A stretch of DNA of 64,000 bases from Prostheceraeus crozeri (GCA_907163375.1 CAJQUW010016138.1:853524-917523); one strand, 5' to 3'. Positions 22,308 through 31,138 are shown, counted from the stretch's first letter. A program made the numbers and translations. The notes: generated from the letters alone by a model not told the origin.

Positions 22308-22482
22308 TATTATCCAACTAAAATGGTAAGTCGCTACTTCCCTCCCTCTCCTCCCTTGAACGTAAACTTAATACAATCTTTTTCATTTTCGGGCATCTAC
22401 TCCATCTGCTCCACTAGTAGGACAAAATGGCGGTCAGACGTTAAAGGGTTCGCTACAATCAGATCATCTACAACTAAGGCCA
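22308..22482 (+). other. Leader of the Polinton B rightward block
   Basis: A short region after the Tc1 element with an ATG directly followed by a GTAAGT donor-like site at about 22324, possibly a former spliced leader. Nothing else was seen. Confidence 0.3.
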
Positions 22483-23095
22483 GTGGAAGAAACAACCAAG
22501 GTACATATTCCTACACCGCTACAGCGTAAATTTAAACAAGTCTTGCGTTATGACGATCATAGCGTAGTACTACAAACGGGAATGCTCCCTTCCACGGATG
22601 TCAAGATAATGCGCAATCAGTATGGGGACTACATACTGATCCCCGTGAGTCCGTACATTCGTCACCAACTTGACATTATTGAGGAGTACGTGACGTTAAA
22701 TATGGACATTCCTACTCCTCTTGCTCAAGAGTGGAAGGCGAGAGATGACAAGGATACTCCCTATAGAAAGATTTGGGATGGTAATCAAATTTGCCTACCG
22801 GTATCACATTGGTGTACTTACTATAAGAAGGAGGGAGATCATTCAACACCCATCACATGCGACGAGCTCGGAGAAGGTACTTGGGATATCTTTTTCAAAG
22901 TGAATGGGCTATAGTATGGTCGGCACAAGGATAATAAAATAGCCTCTCTCTCCATGCATATGGAATCCATCCTATATATTCCAAAACCATCCAACCTGGA
23001 TGATATAATTGATCAAATCCTTAACAGCAGTGGTACGAAGCGCAAGTCGGAGAAGAATGCTGCCTCAAAACGCAAATCAAAGAAGGAGAATTACT
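22483..23095 (+). pseudogene. Conserved Polinton protein, possible ssDNA-binding type (B)
   Basis: Open mainly over 22483-22914. The distal part matches the C-terminal half of the Polinton C product at 48594-49328: both share a G-x-x-x-x-F/V-x-V-x-GL segment, then K(I/V)ASL(S/Q)M, then a Lys/Arg-rich tail. The mixed beta-rich pattern ending in a charged tail resembles an oligonucleotide-binding protein, but no diagnostic motif is present and I make no firm functional call. It is the first gene of the rightward block, as in C. Broken about once. Confidence 0.5.
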
Positions 23096-23257
23096 AGTCC
23101 TTTCCTAACTCTACCCTATGACAATTCGCTTATGTGCTTTGAGTGTCGTAGACGTGGTCTTATTAGATACATTTTACTTCTTCGTTGCCATCATATCATT
23201 TGTGTATTTTGTCGTGAAAAGCATCGATGTAATTCTTCATTTTGTGATATGTTATAG
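23096..23257 (+). CDS. RING-like mini zinc protein (B)
   Basis: A short ORF whose C-terminal ~50 residues hold CFECRRRG, then LRCHHIICVFC and HRCNSSFC. This is a RING-like series of C-x2-C, C-x-H-x3-C-x2-C and C-x4-C pairs in a very small protein. It may be a stand-alone zinc protein or the tail of a decayed larger gene. Related but distinct zinc proteins lie at 24335 (same element) and 46799 (Polinton C). A ubiquitin-ligase role is possible for such a fold but not shown. Confidence 0.4.
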   Translation, partial: SPFLTLPYDNSLMCFECRRRGLIRYILLLRCHHIICVFCREKHRCNSSFCDML

Positions 23258-23309
23258 AACGTTTCCTTAGATGTGTAAGTTTCCGTTTTAGGCTTCTATC
23301 ATCATTTTT

Positions 23310-23840
23310 ATGGATTGTGAGGGTGAACCTGTACAGGAGCTCAGTGATATTGCTATGAACAATTGGACATATCAGATTGTTAGTGTCTATCATCAACACG
23401 CCAAGTGTGATCCCAATGTTGATCAATGGGCGAGAAAACACATTCATGGACTTAATCTGAAATATTTGCAAGACTATGGCTTTTCTTGTGAGAGTGCTCT
23501 TCTTATTGACTTTAAACGATGGTTAGCTGCTTTCAATGTTATACGCATCTTTTGTAATAATCCTGGTAAGGAGAGGAAAGTATTTCCCAATCTAGTCATT
23601 AATGATATTTTTCTCCCACCTTGGGATAGTAGAGTGAATCAACACTATCATGAAGTCACGAAACGCTTCAAGGATTTGTCTGTTCCTATTTTGTCTGTTC
23701 GTTGTAGTAGCTACATTCATAACCAATGCTTCTTTCCTCCTTACCTCAACACTGCCAAAGTCCTGTATGGTTATCATTGCTCGCTGTATGACAGTTACCA
23801 GTTGTATCTATTTTATCTGTTTCAAACCATTGATTTATAA
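23310..23840 (+). CDS. DEDDh-type 3'-5' exonuclease-like protein (B)
   Basis: A 176-residue ORF with the order expected of a DnaQ-like exonuclease: an N-terminal MDCEGEP (the D-x-E pair of motif I), then ARKHIHGLN, which matches the conserved loop after the first strands, an acidic residue in LLIDFKRWL (motif II region), and C-terminal GYHCSLYDSYQLY, fitting the H-x4-D of motif III. Cys and His residues in SVRCSSYIHNQCF may bind metal. Such enzymes trim 3' ends; in this context it could support proofreading or processing, but this is inferred. It is not seen in Polinton C. It appears whole. Confidence 0.55.
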   Translation: MDCEGEPVQELSDIAMNNWTYQIVSVYHQHAKCDPNVDQWARKHIHGLNLKYLQDYGFSCESALLIDFKRWLAAFNVIRIFCNNPGKERKVFPNLVINDIFLPPWDSRVNQHYHEVTKRFKDLSVPILSVRCSSYIHNQCFFPPYLNTAKVLYGYHCSLYDSYQLYLFYLFQTIDL

Positions 23841-23927
23841 TGCATGCTTGTTACACTTATTCAATAAATGTTACTATGAGAAGAGTTGTTGTTTTCATGC
23901 AATGGATGGGTTAGTTAAAGGGCGATC

Positions 23928-24338
23928 ATGTCTTTCTCAAATGACTGCGGAACATTGCATTTTCATAGACAAAGTTTAAAAGGAGCTGTTCAAGATTATG
24001 TGATAAATTTTCATAAAGATGAGACCGACATCGAAGCAGTGATCGATGATGCTAGCACTCTATTCCTAGAGTTAATGAATACATTCTCTGATAGCATTGT
24101 CATGGCGCGATTATTTGCGAAAATTAAGTTTAGTCATTTTGGAAAGGAAGAGGTGGAAACTCGCTCTTTCCATTTTGCTTCTTATTCAATGGAAGTGGTA
24201 GATCAACCCGAAGAATTTTTTAAAAGACATATGATAAAAATTGCTGAACGTCTCAACGCATTTAACCATCATGGTAGCAGTCTAGTGATTGAAGCGATTT
24301 CAGATATTCACATTCAACTTTCCATAAAGAAAAATTGA
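23928..24338 (+). CDS. Stand-alone relative of the polymerase N-terminal region (B)
   Basis: A 136-residue ORF. Its C-terminal half (EEFFKRHMIKIAERLNAFNHHGSSLVIEAI) has the same pattern as a segment just upstream of the polymerase core in A, B and C: an aromatic, a run of hydrophobics, FN or FT, G or D, S, then I/V-x-x-I (for example HIQCLKSNVDKFN in A and HLNSLINHIEAFTKKGSNW in C). It looks like a paralogue of this pre-exonuclease domain encoded separately. Function unknown, perhaps a partner of replication proteins. It overlaps the next gene by a few bases. It appears open. Confidence 0.45.
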   Translation: MSFSNDCGTLHFHRQSLKGAVQDYVINFHKDETDIEAVIDDASTLFLELMNTFSDSIVMARLFAKIKFSHFGKEEVETRSFHFASYSMEVVDQPEEFFKRHMIKIAERLNAFNHHGSSLVIEAISDIHIQLSIKKN

Positions 24339-24667
24339 AAATGCAGTGGTACTTGATTGTAGCACAACTGGTTTTCGAGCTATGTCTGCTCACTCTCGAA
24401 GTATATTCCTTCTGTACATGCGTCTATTATTTAGAAAACGCTAGCAAATTCATATCTTCAAAAGGACTTGCTATAGACGTTACCAGTAACGGTGAAACTA
24501 TGTGTTGTGATGTATGTAAGCGAAAGGATGGAAATGAAAAGCGCATCTTCAAGAGATGTAAGCACGCTTTTTGTCAACGCTGTTTCATACGTAATTGCAT
24601 TCAACTTTGCAAATGTAACCACTGTGATATTGCTCATTTCGATTGTCACTTATGCCGCAATAGTTAG
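24335..24667 (+). CDS. Membrane-anchored RING-like zinc protein (B)
   Basis: A 110-residue ORF. Residues ~3-32 are hydrophobic (YLIVAQLVFELCLLTLEVYS) and would form a signal anchor. The C-terminal half is a RING-like series: MCCDVCKRKDG, FKRCKHAFCQRCF, then CKCNHC and DCHLC. The N-terminal anchor plus C-terminal RING suggests a small membrane-bound ubiquitin-ligase-like protein, a plan known from host-modifying viral and cellular proteins; that role is inferred. The start overlaps the stop of the previous gene (ATGA-type coupling). Confidence 0.5.
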   Translation: MKMQWYLIVAQLVFELCLLTLEVYSFCTCVYYLENASKFISSKGLAIDVTSNGETMCCDVCKRKDGNEKRIFKRCKHAFCQRCFIRNCIQLCKCNHCDIAHFDCHLCRNS

Positions 24668-24718
24668 TACCTATGCAAATGTGGTAAAGGCAGGTTTTAG
24701 CAAAGACTAACACGGAAA

Positions 24719-25036
24719 ATGGCGAAACGTAAAAACACGAAACGTAAAAGTCAAAAGTCTTCAAAGTTTTCTTCAGCCATTCAAGCTCTCCGACGAATGA
24801 AAGCAAATCAGCGATACAATGCTATACGACATGCTAACGATAAATTCATTTGTGAAATTATTTCTCATGTGAGAAAGTTGAGGACGATGAAATTAGCACC
24901 AAAACAACGAAAGTTACTTAAGCAATATGCTACAAAATTGCGTTTCATCTCTAATCCTAAAGTCACCCTTCAAAGAAAGAGGGAAACTCTAACACAAAAA
25001 AGGGCGGTTTCCTTTCAGCGTTACTACCGATGCTAG
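24719..25036 (+). CDS. Small basic conserved Polinton protein (B)
   Basis: A very basic 105-residue product (AKRKNTKRKSQKSSKFS) with a helical middle and a terminal NPKVTLQRKRETL segment. It corresponds to the C product at 48050-48442, where SNPRSIDKKRRNLIQRGGGG is followed by a hydrophobic glycine-rich tail. In Polintons and adintoviruses a protein of this kind sits just before the packaging ATPase; it is thought to be virion-associated, without proven function. The tail after the basic segment is shorter than in C. Position and charge suit DNA binding. Confidence 0.6.
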   Translation: MAKRKNTKRKSQKSSKFSSAIQALRRMKANQRYNAIRHANDKFICEIISHVRKLRTMKLAPKQRKLLKQYATKLRFISNPKVTLQRKRETLTQKRAVSFQRYYRC

Positions 25037-25117
25037 CTCCTGTCGTGGGCAACGTATTGGGTAGTAACTTTGGGTCTAAGCGTTAATTATTCAAATGTTG
25101 AATCTCAAAGTATTAAA

Positions 25118-25735
25118 ATGGATTTCAGACTTCAATGTGATAAAGTTCTGACTGTATCAGGTCCATCTCATCCAGGTAAAACTGTTTTCACGCTGAATTT
25201 ATTGGATAAAAGAAGGGAGTTGTTTAAGGAACCTATCAATCGAGTGATTTGGTGTTATGGTATTTATTAACCGTCGCTGTTTCAGGAATTGCAAAGTCGC
25301 AACTTTATTCGACATGAAGGAATTATTCGAGTGGATAAACTTCAGTCTAATGATGTTGTTGTATTGGATGATCTATTAAAAGAAAGTAAGAATTCCAAAG
25401 ATGTTACAGATATGTTCACTCGCGCAGCACATCATAAAAGGTGCTTTATCATCTATATCACGCAAAATTTGTTTCCTGATGGAAAAGAAGCTCGTACACG
25501 AAACCTGAATACACACTATTATGCTATTTTCAAGAATCCGCGAGATAAAAGTCAATTTGAAATTTTAGCGCGACAAGTTGCACCAAGAGGATCAAAAGCC
25601 TTAATTGAAATTTTTCAAGCAGCTACTGAAAAACCACACGGTTACTTATTCATTGACTTTACGCAAGAGTGTCCGGAAGAATTTAGATTTCGAAGTGATA
25701 TTTTGAAAACTCCCATGATTATCTACAAACTATGA
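25118..25735 (+). pseudogene. ATP: FtsK/HerA-type packaging ATPase (B)
   Basis: A genome-packaging ATPase of the A32/FtsK-HerA class. Near the N-terminus SGPSHPGKT is the Walker A loop, VVVLDDLL in the middle is the Walker B strand, and YITQNLF is a sensor-type motif seen throughout the family. It is about 205 residues, typical for Polintons, and its start is chosen by alignment with the C relative (both begin M-x-DFRL). It overlaps the next ORF at the stop. Broken about once. In C the relative is at 49454-50089. Confidence 0.85.
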
Positions 25736-26425
25736 GTTCTTATTCTCGCATGATTGTTATTCCTCAGGATGAATATGTACAATTGATTGCTATACAACAA
25801 GTAAAGCAACCTCTTGCAAATCAAATGTATAGGAAAGAACTAGATTATCAGCAAAATGTTCACATCAAAGATCCACATCGTGCTGTATTATTACAATCGG
25901 AAACTGTCGAAGAATTAAAAAGTTTGAAGAATAAGATGCGTGACTCTGTTTCGGACTGCTACACCTTTAGCATCTCGTGCACATGCAATGTCCCTTTTCA
26001 ACAGCATTGAACCATATCTCACTGTGAATGATAGAGGTGACATCATTTCAGATGATAATGAAATTATTAACGCTTCACGTTATGAAGACTTGATTCACTA
26101 TGCGACACGTAGAAAGCGCCGTCAGGGCTATGTTCCACCTGGTTGGACATACTTTCTTAAACTATTGAAAAAGCATAATGTGCCAAAATTTGCTTTGAAT
26201 AATGAGACATTGAAAGAACTTGATTCAACAGTGGCTACTGCTCCAATGCTTCAGACGATGAAAATGCCAACAAATTGGTTTAAGACGTCACCTTCTACAT
26301 CCCCTCCCACACTCACTAAGCAAACAAGAGGAAGAACTCGACGTAGATCTGCGCCACCACTAAAACTAGTAAAAGGAAAACGTAAAACAGCTCCTCCAAA
26401 GAAATACATGTTCTCAGACTATTAA
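25732..26425 (+). pseudogene. Conserved Polinton protein downstream of ATPase (B)
   Basis: The family is recognised from C (50126-50779): both begin SYS(R/K)M-V-IPQ(D/E)EYVQL, have a middle NDRGDIISDD/NERGEIIDET segment, then a P-x-GW-x-(Y)F signature (VPPGWTYFLKLL), and a basic tail ending near a Tyr. It is widespread in adintovirus-like elements between ATPase and integrase, with unknown function, possibly a minor virion protein. Translation is likely coupled to the ATPase through a 4-bp overlap. Broken about once. Confidence 0.6.
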
Positions 26426-26426
26426 T

Positions 26427-26642
26427 ATGAAGCAGTTGTGTTGCTTACCATGTAATGAACCGCCAGAGGTGAATGTCGTTGTCACTTGCACTTGCTGCGC
26501 CAGCTCTCACAATGAAACCCCTAAGCAATGTGAACACGATCGCAAAACCGCTAAAGCTAAATGCTGTAGTTGTTGTAAATGTAGAAAGGCAAGAAAGCAA
26601 AAAGATAAGAAGGAGGAAAAAGAGTCAGTCGTCATCGACTGA
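26427..26642 (+). CDS. Possible overlapping Cys-rich small ORF (B)
   Basis: A 71-residue ORF that begins one base after the preceding stop and overlaps the integrase N-terminal region in another frame. It is strikingly cysteine-rich (VTCTCCASSHN, KCCSCCKCRKARK) with a charged tail. A shorter Cys-containing frame lies at the same place in C (NCVSSCCAIN). It could be a genuine overlapping gene or a by-product of the integrase frame. Confidence 0.3.
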   Translation: MKQLCCLPCNEPPEVNVVVTCTCCASSHNETPKQCEHDRKTAKAKCCSCCKCRKARKQKDKKEEKESVVID

Positions 26643-27691
26643 GCGTTTGAAGTCATTCTATTATGATGTAAAACATCCAGCAGGATTTGCATCTATCACG
26701 AAATTGTCAAAAGCGAGTGGTCTTCCACAATCACAAGTTAAACGATGGTTAAAGGGTCAGGCTACATATACACTCCACAAACAAGCGAAAAAGAAGTACC
26801 GTACCCGCCATTATATTGCCCATGACATTGATGAACAGTGGCAAGCAGATTTGTGTGATGTCGCCTCCATTTCAAAACATAATTCAGGAAAACATTTTAT
26901 TTTAACCGTCATTGATATTTTCTCGCGTTATGCGTGGGCTCAACCTTTAAAAACTAAAGAAGGTAAAGGAGTAGCAAAGGTATTCCAAACAATTTTTCGA
27001 GAAGGTCGCATTCCAAAAGGAATTCAGAGTGATCAAGGAAAGAGTTTGAAAATCAGCATGTGAGAAGATTATTTGAGAGGCATGACATTGAGTTGTTTAG
27101 TTAAAGAGTGCTTATAAAGCTGCACTCGTTGAACGTTTTAATCGCACATTAAAAAATCGCTTGTGGCGACATTTTACTGCCAACTTGACACAAAATTGGA
27201 CAAAGGTTCTACAAGATACACTCCATGCCTACAATCACTCTGTTCACCGTTCTATTGGACTCAGACCAGTAGATGTAAATGCTGACAATGTAGATAAAGT
27301 GCGCGAATCATTCCAACGTAAACACACTCATGTGAAAAGTGATGTGAAAATTGGTGACAAAGTTCTTATCTCAAAAGTGAAAGGTGTTTTTGCCAAAGGG
27401 TACCTTCTGAATTGGACAGAGGAGGTATTTACAGTATCAAGGATTGATCAAAAAGACTCTCCCACCACCTACAAGTTGAAAGATTACAATAATGAAGACA
27501 TTGAGGGTAGCTTTTACCGCGATGAGATTAAGGTAGTCACTGAAAGTGAAACATATTTGGTAGAAAAAATCATCCGATGTAAAAAGCGACAAGGTGAAGA
27601 ATGGTGTCTTGTTAAATGGGCTAGTTATCCTTCAAGTATGAACTCTTGGATGCGTCGTGCCGACATCTTTCATCTAAGTGATCGACAGTGA
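26473..27691 (+). pseudogene. INT: Retroviral-type integrase with chromodomain (B)
   Basis: The Polinton integrase of the rve superfamily. An N-terminal helical domain precedes the DDE core: WQADL carries the first Asp, IQSDQGK the second, and the ERFNR stretch the Glu. A C-terminal chromodomain follows (EEWCLVKWASYPSSMNSW, with the aromatic cage type residues). It joins ends of the element DNA to target DNA and the chromodomain is thought to bias target choice. The relative in C lies at 50884-52035. Broken about once. No gag or RT is nearby, so this is not an LTR element. Confidence 0.88.
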
Positions 27692-27732
27692 TTCATGCAA
27701 AGTTGTAACTAACAATGTTTAGGGTTTGAGCT

Positions 27733-28164
27733 ATGAATCCAACTGCCTCATTTTATTCACGACCCTCCTATGTAAGTGGCGGAGGACAAATTTACATCGG
27801 CGCTCGCCGCCAACGTGGAGGTAGCATACTTGGTGTACTGAAATATGTTGTAGCACCTCTCATATCCAATGTCGGTAGATCTTTAAAACGAAATGTTTTA
27901 AGTAATGCCGCTGGCTTTGCTGGTGATGTTGCTAGTGATCTTTCCAGAGGTAGAAGTTTTAAGAGCAGTTTGTTGAATCGTGGGAAGGAACGCGGTTTAA
28001 AAACATTGAAGCAGACCTTTGCTGGTGTTACTCAAGGAAAGAAATCACCTAAACGAATGAATAAAGGAAGGAGGAAACATCGCGGAGCTGGTAAGGTGCG
28101 ATCTTCAGTCAAAAGGCATTCACACAAACGTCGCAGAGGCTCTAATCATTCATCAGGCGCTTAA
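27733..28164 (+). CDS. pX-like basic core protein (B)
   Basis: A 143-residue protein opening with a Tyr/Ser/Gly-rich segment (SFYSRPSYVSGGGQIYIG), then RRQRGGSILGVLKYV, an amphipathic helix region, and a Lys/Arg-rich tail (KKSPKRMNKGRRKHRGAG). It matches the C product at 53697-54179, which has SRPSYQSGYPVFVGGRRQ and a long basic tail. Proteins like this sit before the capsid gene in adintovirus-like Polintons and resemble adenovirus core protein X in composition. DNA condensation within the particle is the likely role by family analogy. Confidence 0.6.
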   Translation: MNPTASFYSRPSYVSGGGQIYIGARRQRGGSILGVLKYVVAPLISNVGRSLKRNVLSNAAGFAGDVASDLSRGRSFKSSLLNRGKERGLKTLKQTFAGVTQGKKSPKRMNKGRRKHRGAGKVRSSVKRHSHKRRRGSNHSSGA

Positions 28165-28190
28165 CGACGACGCTGTCATAACTTCTAATC

Positions 28191-29468
28191 ATGGAGTGTA
28201 AAACTTCTGGGTTTTGTTTGTTTGATCAACAAGCCATACAGACGGATATTCTTAGCTCAAGTATTGTAGATTATCATCCTCGAACACCTGAGAATGCTGG
28301 CCCCATTGAATTTGTTATTCCTGGTGGTAGTGATGACTACATAGATGTGAGTTATGCGATGCTTGATCTAAAGTTTAGAATTCAGCAAGCAGATGGAACT
28401 GCTATTGAGGATGCGCATAAAGGTGGACTGAACAATTTACCATTGACTACATTACTTCGCGATGTTTTTCCAACGATTGGAGAGCAGCAGATGGAAGGTG
28501 GTCGAAGCGATTATCCCTATAAATCACATTTCAATCATGTATCACAGTTTCATCCAGCAGCACAAAAAAGTCATATGGAAGCAATGGGATGGCACAAAAA
28601 TGAAGCAGGAAAATTTGATGTTGAAACAAACAGTGGCTTTGTAGAGCGATCTGCTATGATTAAAAATAGTAAAGTATGTCAGCTACATGGTCCACTGAAT
28701 TTAGACTTCTTTAGACAGTCAAAGTTTTTACTCTGTAATACCAGCATGCGACTCAAGCTGACATTGAATAAGCCTGAATTTGCTCTGGATGCATTTGGTA
28801 AAGTTGACAATTTTAGAATTCATGTGGAAGATATTGCACTTTACATTCGTCGAGTAGTACCGAATCCAAGTGTCATTAGAGGGCATGCTGAAGGTCTGAA
28901 CCGCCAAAATGCCATTTACCCCGTTCAGCATACAAAGCTTCTCACCTTTACAATTCCGAAAGATCAAAAGAGTTTCATGAAAGATGGCCTCTTTCCATCA
29001 GAAGCACCGAAGCTCCTCATGGTGGCAATGGTTGAAAATGATGCATTTAATGGTAGTATAAAGAAGAATCCCTTCAATTTTAAACACAATCAGTTAAGTG
29101 AAATTGCTTTGCGTGTAAATGGTGTGAGTCAACCTGGTCCACCCTACAAACCAGATTTTGCTGCGGGTCAATTTCTGCGCAGTTATGTTGATTTTATGGA
29201 TGTCTTTGGTTTTTACAATACGGATGACACCAACGGACTCACTATGAAAGAGTTTAAGAGTGGATATGCTATTTATGCATTTGATTTGACTGCTGACAGC
29301 GATATTAGTGCACCCTATCGTCAAGCGAACGTGCCTCATAATATTTGTTTGGATTTGACGTTCAAAAGAACACTACCTGCGACGATTAATGTATTAATTT
29401 ATGCAGTCTTCGATTCAAACATTGAAATTACAAAGTATCGTGACGTGATTCTTCAGTATAATCGTTAA
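28191..29468 (+). CDS. MCP: Major capsid protein, hexon-like double jelly roll (B)
   Basis: A 425-residue protein, usual length for the Polinton capsid protein. Recognisable family signatures in order are FVIPGGSDDYIDVS near residue 45, YPYKSHF around 103, GPLNLDFFRQ around 165, the RRVVPNPSVI and NAIYPVQHTK block around 225-245, NPFNFKHNQ around 290, and a C-terminal TKYRDV end. It is collinear with C (54190-55473) and of clearly different sequence. The stop overlaps the protease start (TAATG). It looks whole. Confidence 0.9.
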   Translation: MECKTSGFCLFDQQAIQTDILSSSIVDYHPRTPENAGPIEFVIPGGSDDYIDVSYAMLDLKFRIQQADGTAIEDAHKGGLNNLPLTTLLRDVFPTIGEQQMEGGRSDYPYKSHFNHVSQFHPAAQKSHMEAMGWHKNEAGKFDVETNSGFVERSAMIKNSKVCQLHGPLNLDFFRQSKFLLCNTSMRLKLTLNKPEFALDAFGKVDNFRIHVEDIALYIRRVVPNPSVIRGHAEGLNRQNAIYPVQHTKLLTFTIPKDQKSFMKDGLFPSEAPKLLMVAMVENDAFNGSIKKNPFNFKHNQLSEIALRVNGVSQPGPPYKPDFAAGQFLRSYVDFMDVFGFYNTDDTNGLTMKEFKSGYAIYAFDLTADSDISAPYRQANVPHNICLDLTFKRTLPATINVLIYAVFDSNIEITKYRDVILQYNR

Positions 29469-29929
29469 TGAGTTGGTTGAATGCTGACGATATTATAACT
29501 AAAGTACAGCGTAATGCAGACGAAGCGACGTTGAAAGCTTTCGATAATGTCTATTCGCTCGATACCTTACCACCTGCAATAAATCACTATCCCATCTTTA
29601 TTGTGCTAAACACTCATTCGCAGAATTTAGGCGGTGAGCATTGGAAAACGATCTTTATTGGAGAAGACCGACGTGGTGAACTATTTGACTCGCTTGCTCA
29701 ACCTCCGAATATACCCACGCAGCAGTGGTTGAGAAAACATACGTGTCAATATCAGCGAAATGAACGCATACTACAAAATCCACTTTCATCAACGTGCGGT
29801 GCTTTTGTACTGTACTTCATCTTAAAACGTTTACATGTATCTCGATTTGTATCTGTTATTCAAAACTTTTCATGTAATCCATCCTCTAATGAAAAAATGA
29901 TTTGTAAGTTCTATAATGATTTGAAATAA
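29468..29929 (+). CDS. PRO: Adenain-like cysteine protease (B)
   Basis: A 153-residue Ulp1/adenain-type maturation protease. The catalytic His is in GGEHWKT, the acidic residue in ELFDSL, and the oxyanion Gln/Cys region in NPLSSTCGAF. It normally cleaves capsid and core precursors in particles of this class. It starts on the capsid stop codon, so the two are probably cotranslated. It is followed by AATAAA at the stop, where leftward TBP-like transcripts also end. It appears whole. Confidence 0.85.
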   Translation: MSWLNADDIITKVQRNADEATLKAFDNVYSLDTLPPAINHYPIFIVLNTHSQNLGGEHWKTIFIGEDRRGELFDSLAQPPNIPTQQWLRKHTCQYQRNERILQNPLSSTCGAFVLYFILKRLHVSRFVSVIQNFSCNPSSNEKMICKFYNDLK

Positions 29930-29955
29930 AAACATCATGTTGGAAAAATTGTTTT

Positions 29956-30502
29956 TTATCTTACAATCCGCTGGGTACGTACATACTCGATGAGATAGTC
30001 TAGGATCACATTTGCTTGTACATGAGATTTTAGTCCAGTAATGATCACTTTACTATTATGAAAGATTGCAACATGCACAGGTAACCAACAACTAATGAGA
30101 GCTGCAGGAAAAAGTTCGGGTTCATAACACAAATTATAACTGCTGGTACGAATCTTCAAAAATGATACACTGTCACTCAATTGAGTAGAGATCACCATAT
30201 TGTCCACAGTCAGATTCGACATCACACACCTCTCCCTCTTCCATATCCGACGTAGTAGTCTCTGTAGCTCTAAGCGCATTGACTGCGCCGATGAATGAGA
30301 AAGGGCGCCGAGAATCTGTACAGTTCCATTTGAGAAGAGTTGAAGATTCCGTGAATTGCTCATCTTCACCACTAACATTTGAGGTCGACCCGGGTAATAC
30401 TTGCTGTTTTGGAAGGTGTTGGTGTAGTATTGTGAGATCGATTTTGGTGTAGAGTCTGAAGCGACGGAGAATGTTGACGATGGTGTAGCGATGGCGCTTC
30501 AT
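29956..30502 (-). pseudogene. TATA-binding-protein-like gene (B)
   Basis: The leftward gene shows the two-lobed TBP layout. The N-terminal part (IVNILRRFRLYTKIDLTILH) corresponds to the TBP first-lobe opening. FSNGTVQILGA matches the lobe-1 FSSGKMVCTGA region, and the second lobe has YEPELFPAALI, the canonical TBP YEPELFPGLIY motif, followed by FHNSKVIITGLKS, matching FVSGKVVLTGAK. Real TBP binds the TATA minor groove as a saddle of two such repeats. The gene lies between protease and the next leftward gene, 3' ends converging with the capsid block. It is broken about once. The C relative (56043-56612) is open throughout. Confidence 0.7.
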
Positions 30503-30551
30503 GATGAAAAAATGAGTAAATTGAGCGATGTACCTTCCTTTTATACTTTTC

Positions 30552-30824
30552 TCAACTACCTTGATGAAATGTGAAGTTAGTATGCAGTTGGGAATGATAG
30601 AGTTGAATTCGCCGTTTGTTGACGCGCAGCCAGATGCGATTTCCAATACGTGAATGTCTTTTCATATAGAAGTATTTCAAATCCTTCATGATATGATGTC
30701 GAGATTGAAAATGACAAGAAGATAAAGCAAACTCTCTTCTCACATTTCCAGTTGAATCTTTGAAATAGACGTTTCGATCATGATCTGTTTCAATACGTTG
30801 TAGGGAATCTAATTTCCAACTCAT
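30552..30824 (-). CDS. Small protein upstream of the TBP-like gene, possibly PC4-like (B)
   Basis: A 90-residue leftward ORF directly upstream of the TBP-like gene. It aligns with the N-terminal half of the C product at 56413-56994 (SWKLDSLQRI versus TWKLSDVQNV, then a tract with paired aromatic/charged residues). In C this region shows a pattern reminiscent of the coactivator PC4 (beta strands, R-G-V-x-I-S, then a helix), but here the resemblance is weaker. Annotated as a conserved partner of the TBP-like gene with tentative PC4-type fold. Confidence 0.35.
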   Translation of the reverse strand: MSWKLDSLQRIETDHDRNVYFKDSTGNVRREFALSSCHFQSRHHIMKDLKYFYMKRHSRIGNRIWLRVNKRRIQLYHSQLHTNFTFHQGS

Positions 30825-31138
30825 GGTGCGTGGTAGTCATGTCTGATTAAGATTTGCATAGTAGGGCGACGAACTCACGACGAATAAATGTCATGACGGA
30901 GCGATGTATGTATCTTCTATACTTCTCTCAATTGTATTTGCGAAATGAGAAAAAGTTTGCGGAATGAGAATGGCAGATTTGAATTTCATTGTTGCGACGT
31001 TGAAGCCAAACTTGATCACCCAAGGAGATGAATCTTAATGTTTCAAAATATTCCTTTTCAAAAAGATGCCTTAACAAGTATCACACTCCATTTCCGAATG
31101 AAGAGTTAATGCAAAAATGCTAATATATTTTTTCCAAT
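30825..31138. promoter_or_regulatory. Divergent spacer, Polinton B
   Basis: 314 bp between the leftward TBP-like pair and the rightward penton-like gene. It holds AT-rich tracts and a diverged duplicate: sequence around 30885-30990 resembles 30490-30640 (GAGCGATGTA followed by CTTCTATACTTCTC). A shared promoter is inferred from gene direction. Confidence 0.35.

Noticed and set aside
25118-25735. Bacterial FtsK contamination
   Set aside because: The ATPase is flanked by Polinton genes with eukaryotic promoters and poly(A) signals and lacks any bacterial context.
26473-27691. Retrovirus or LTR retrotransposon integrase
   Set aside because: The DDE core and chromodomain resemble those of LTR elements, but there is no gag, RT or LTR nearby and the gene sits between Polinton genes in both B and C.
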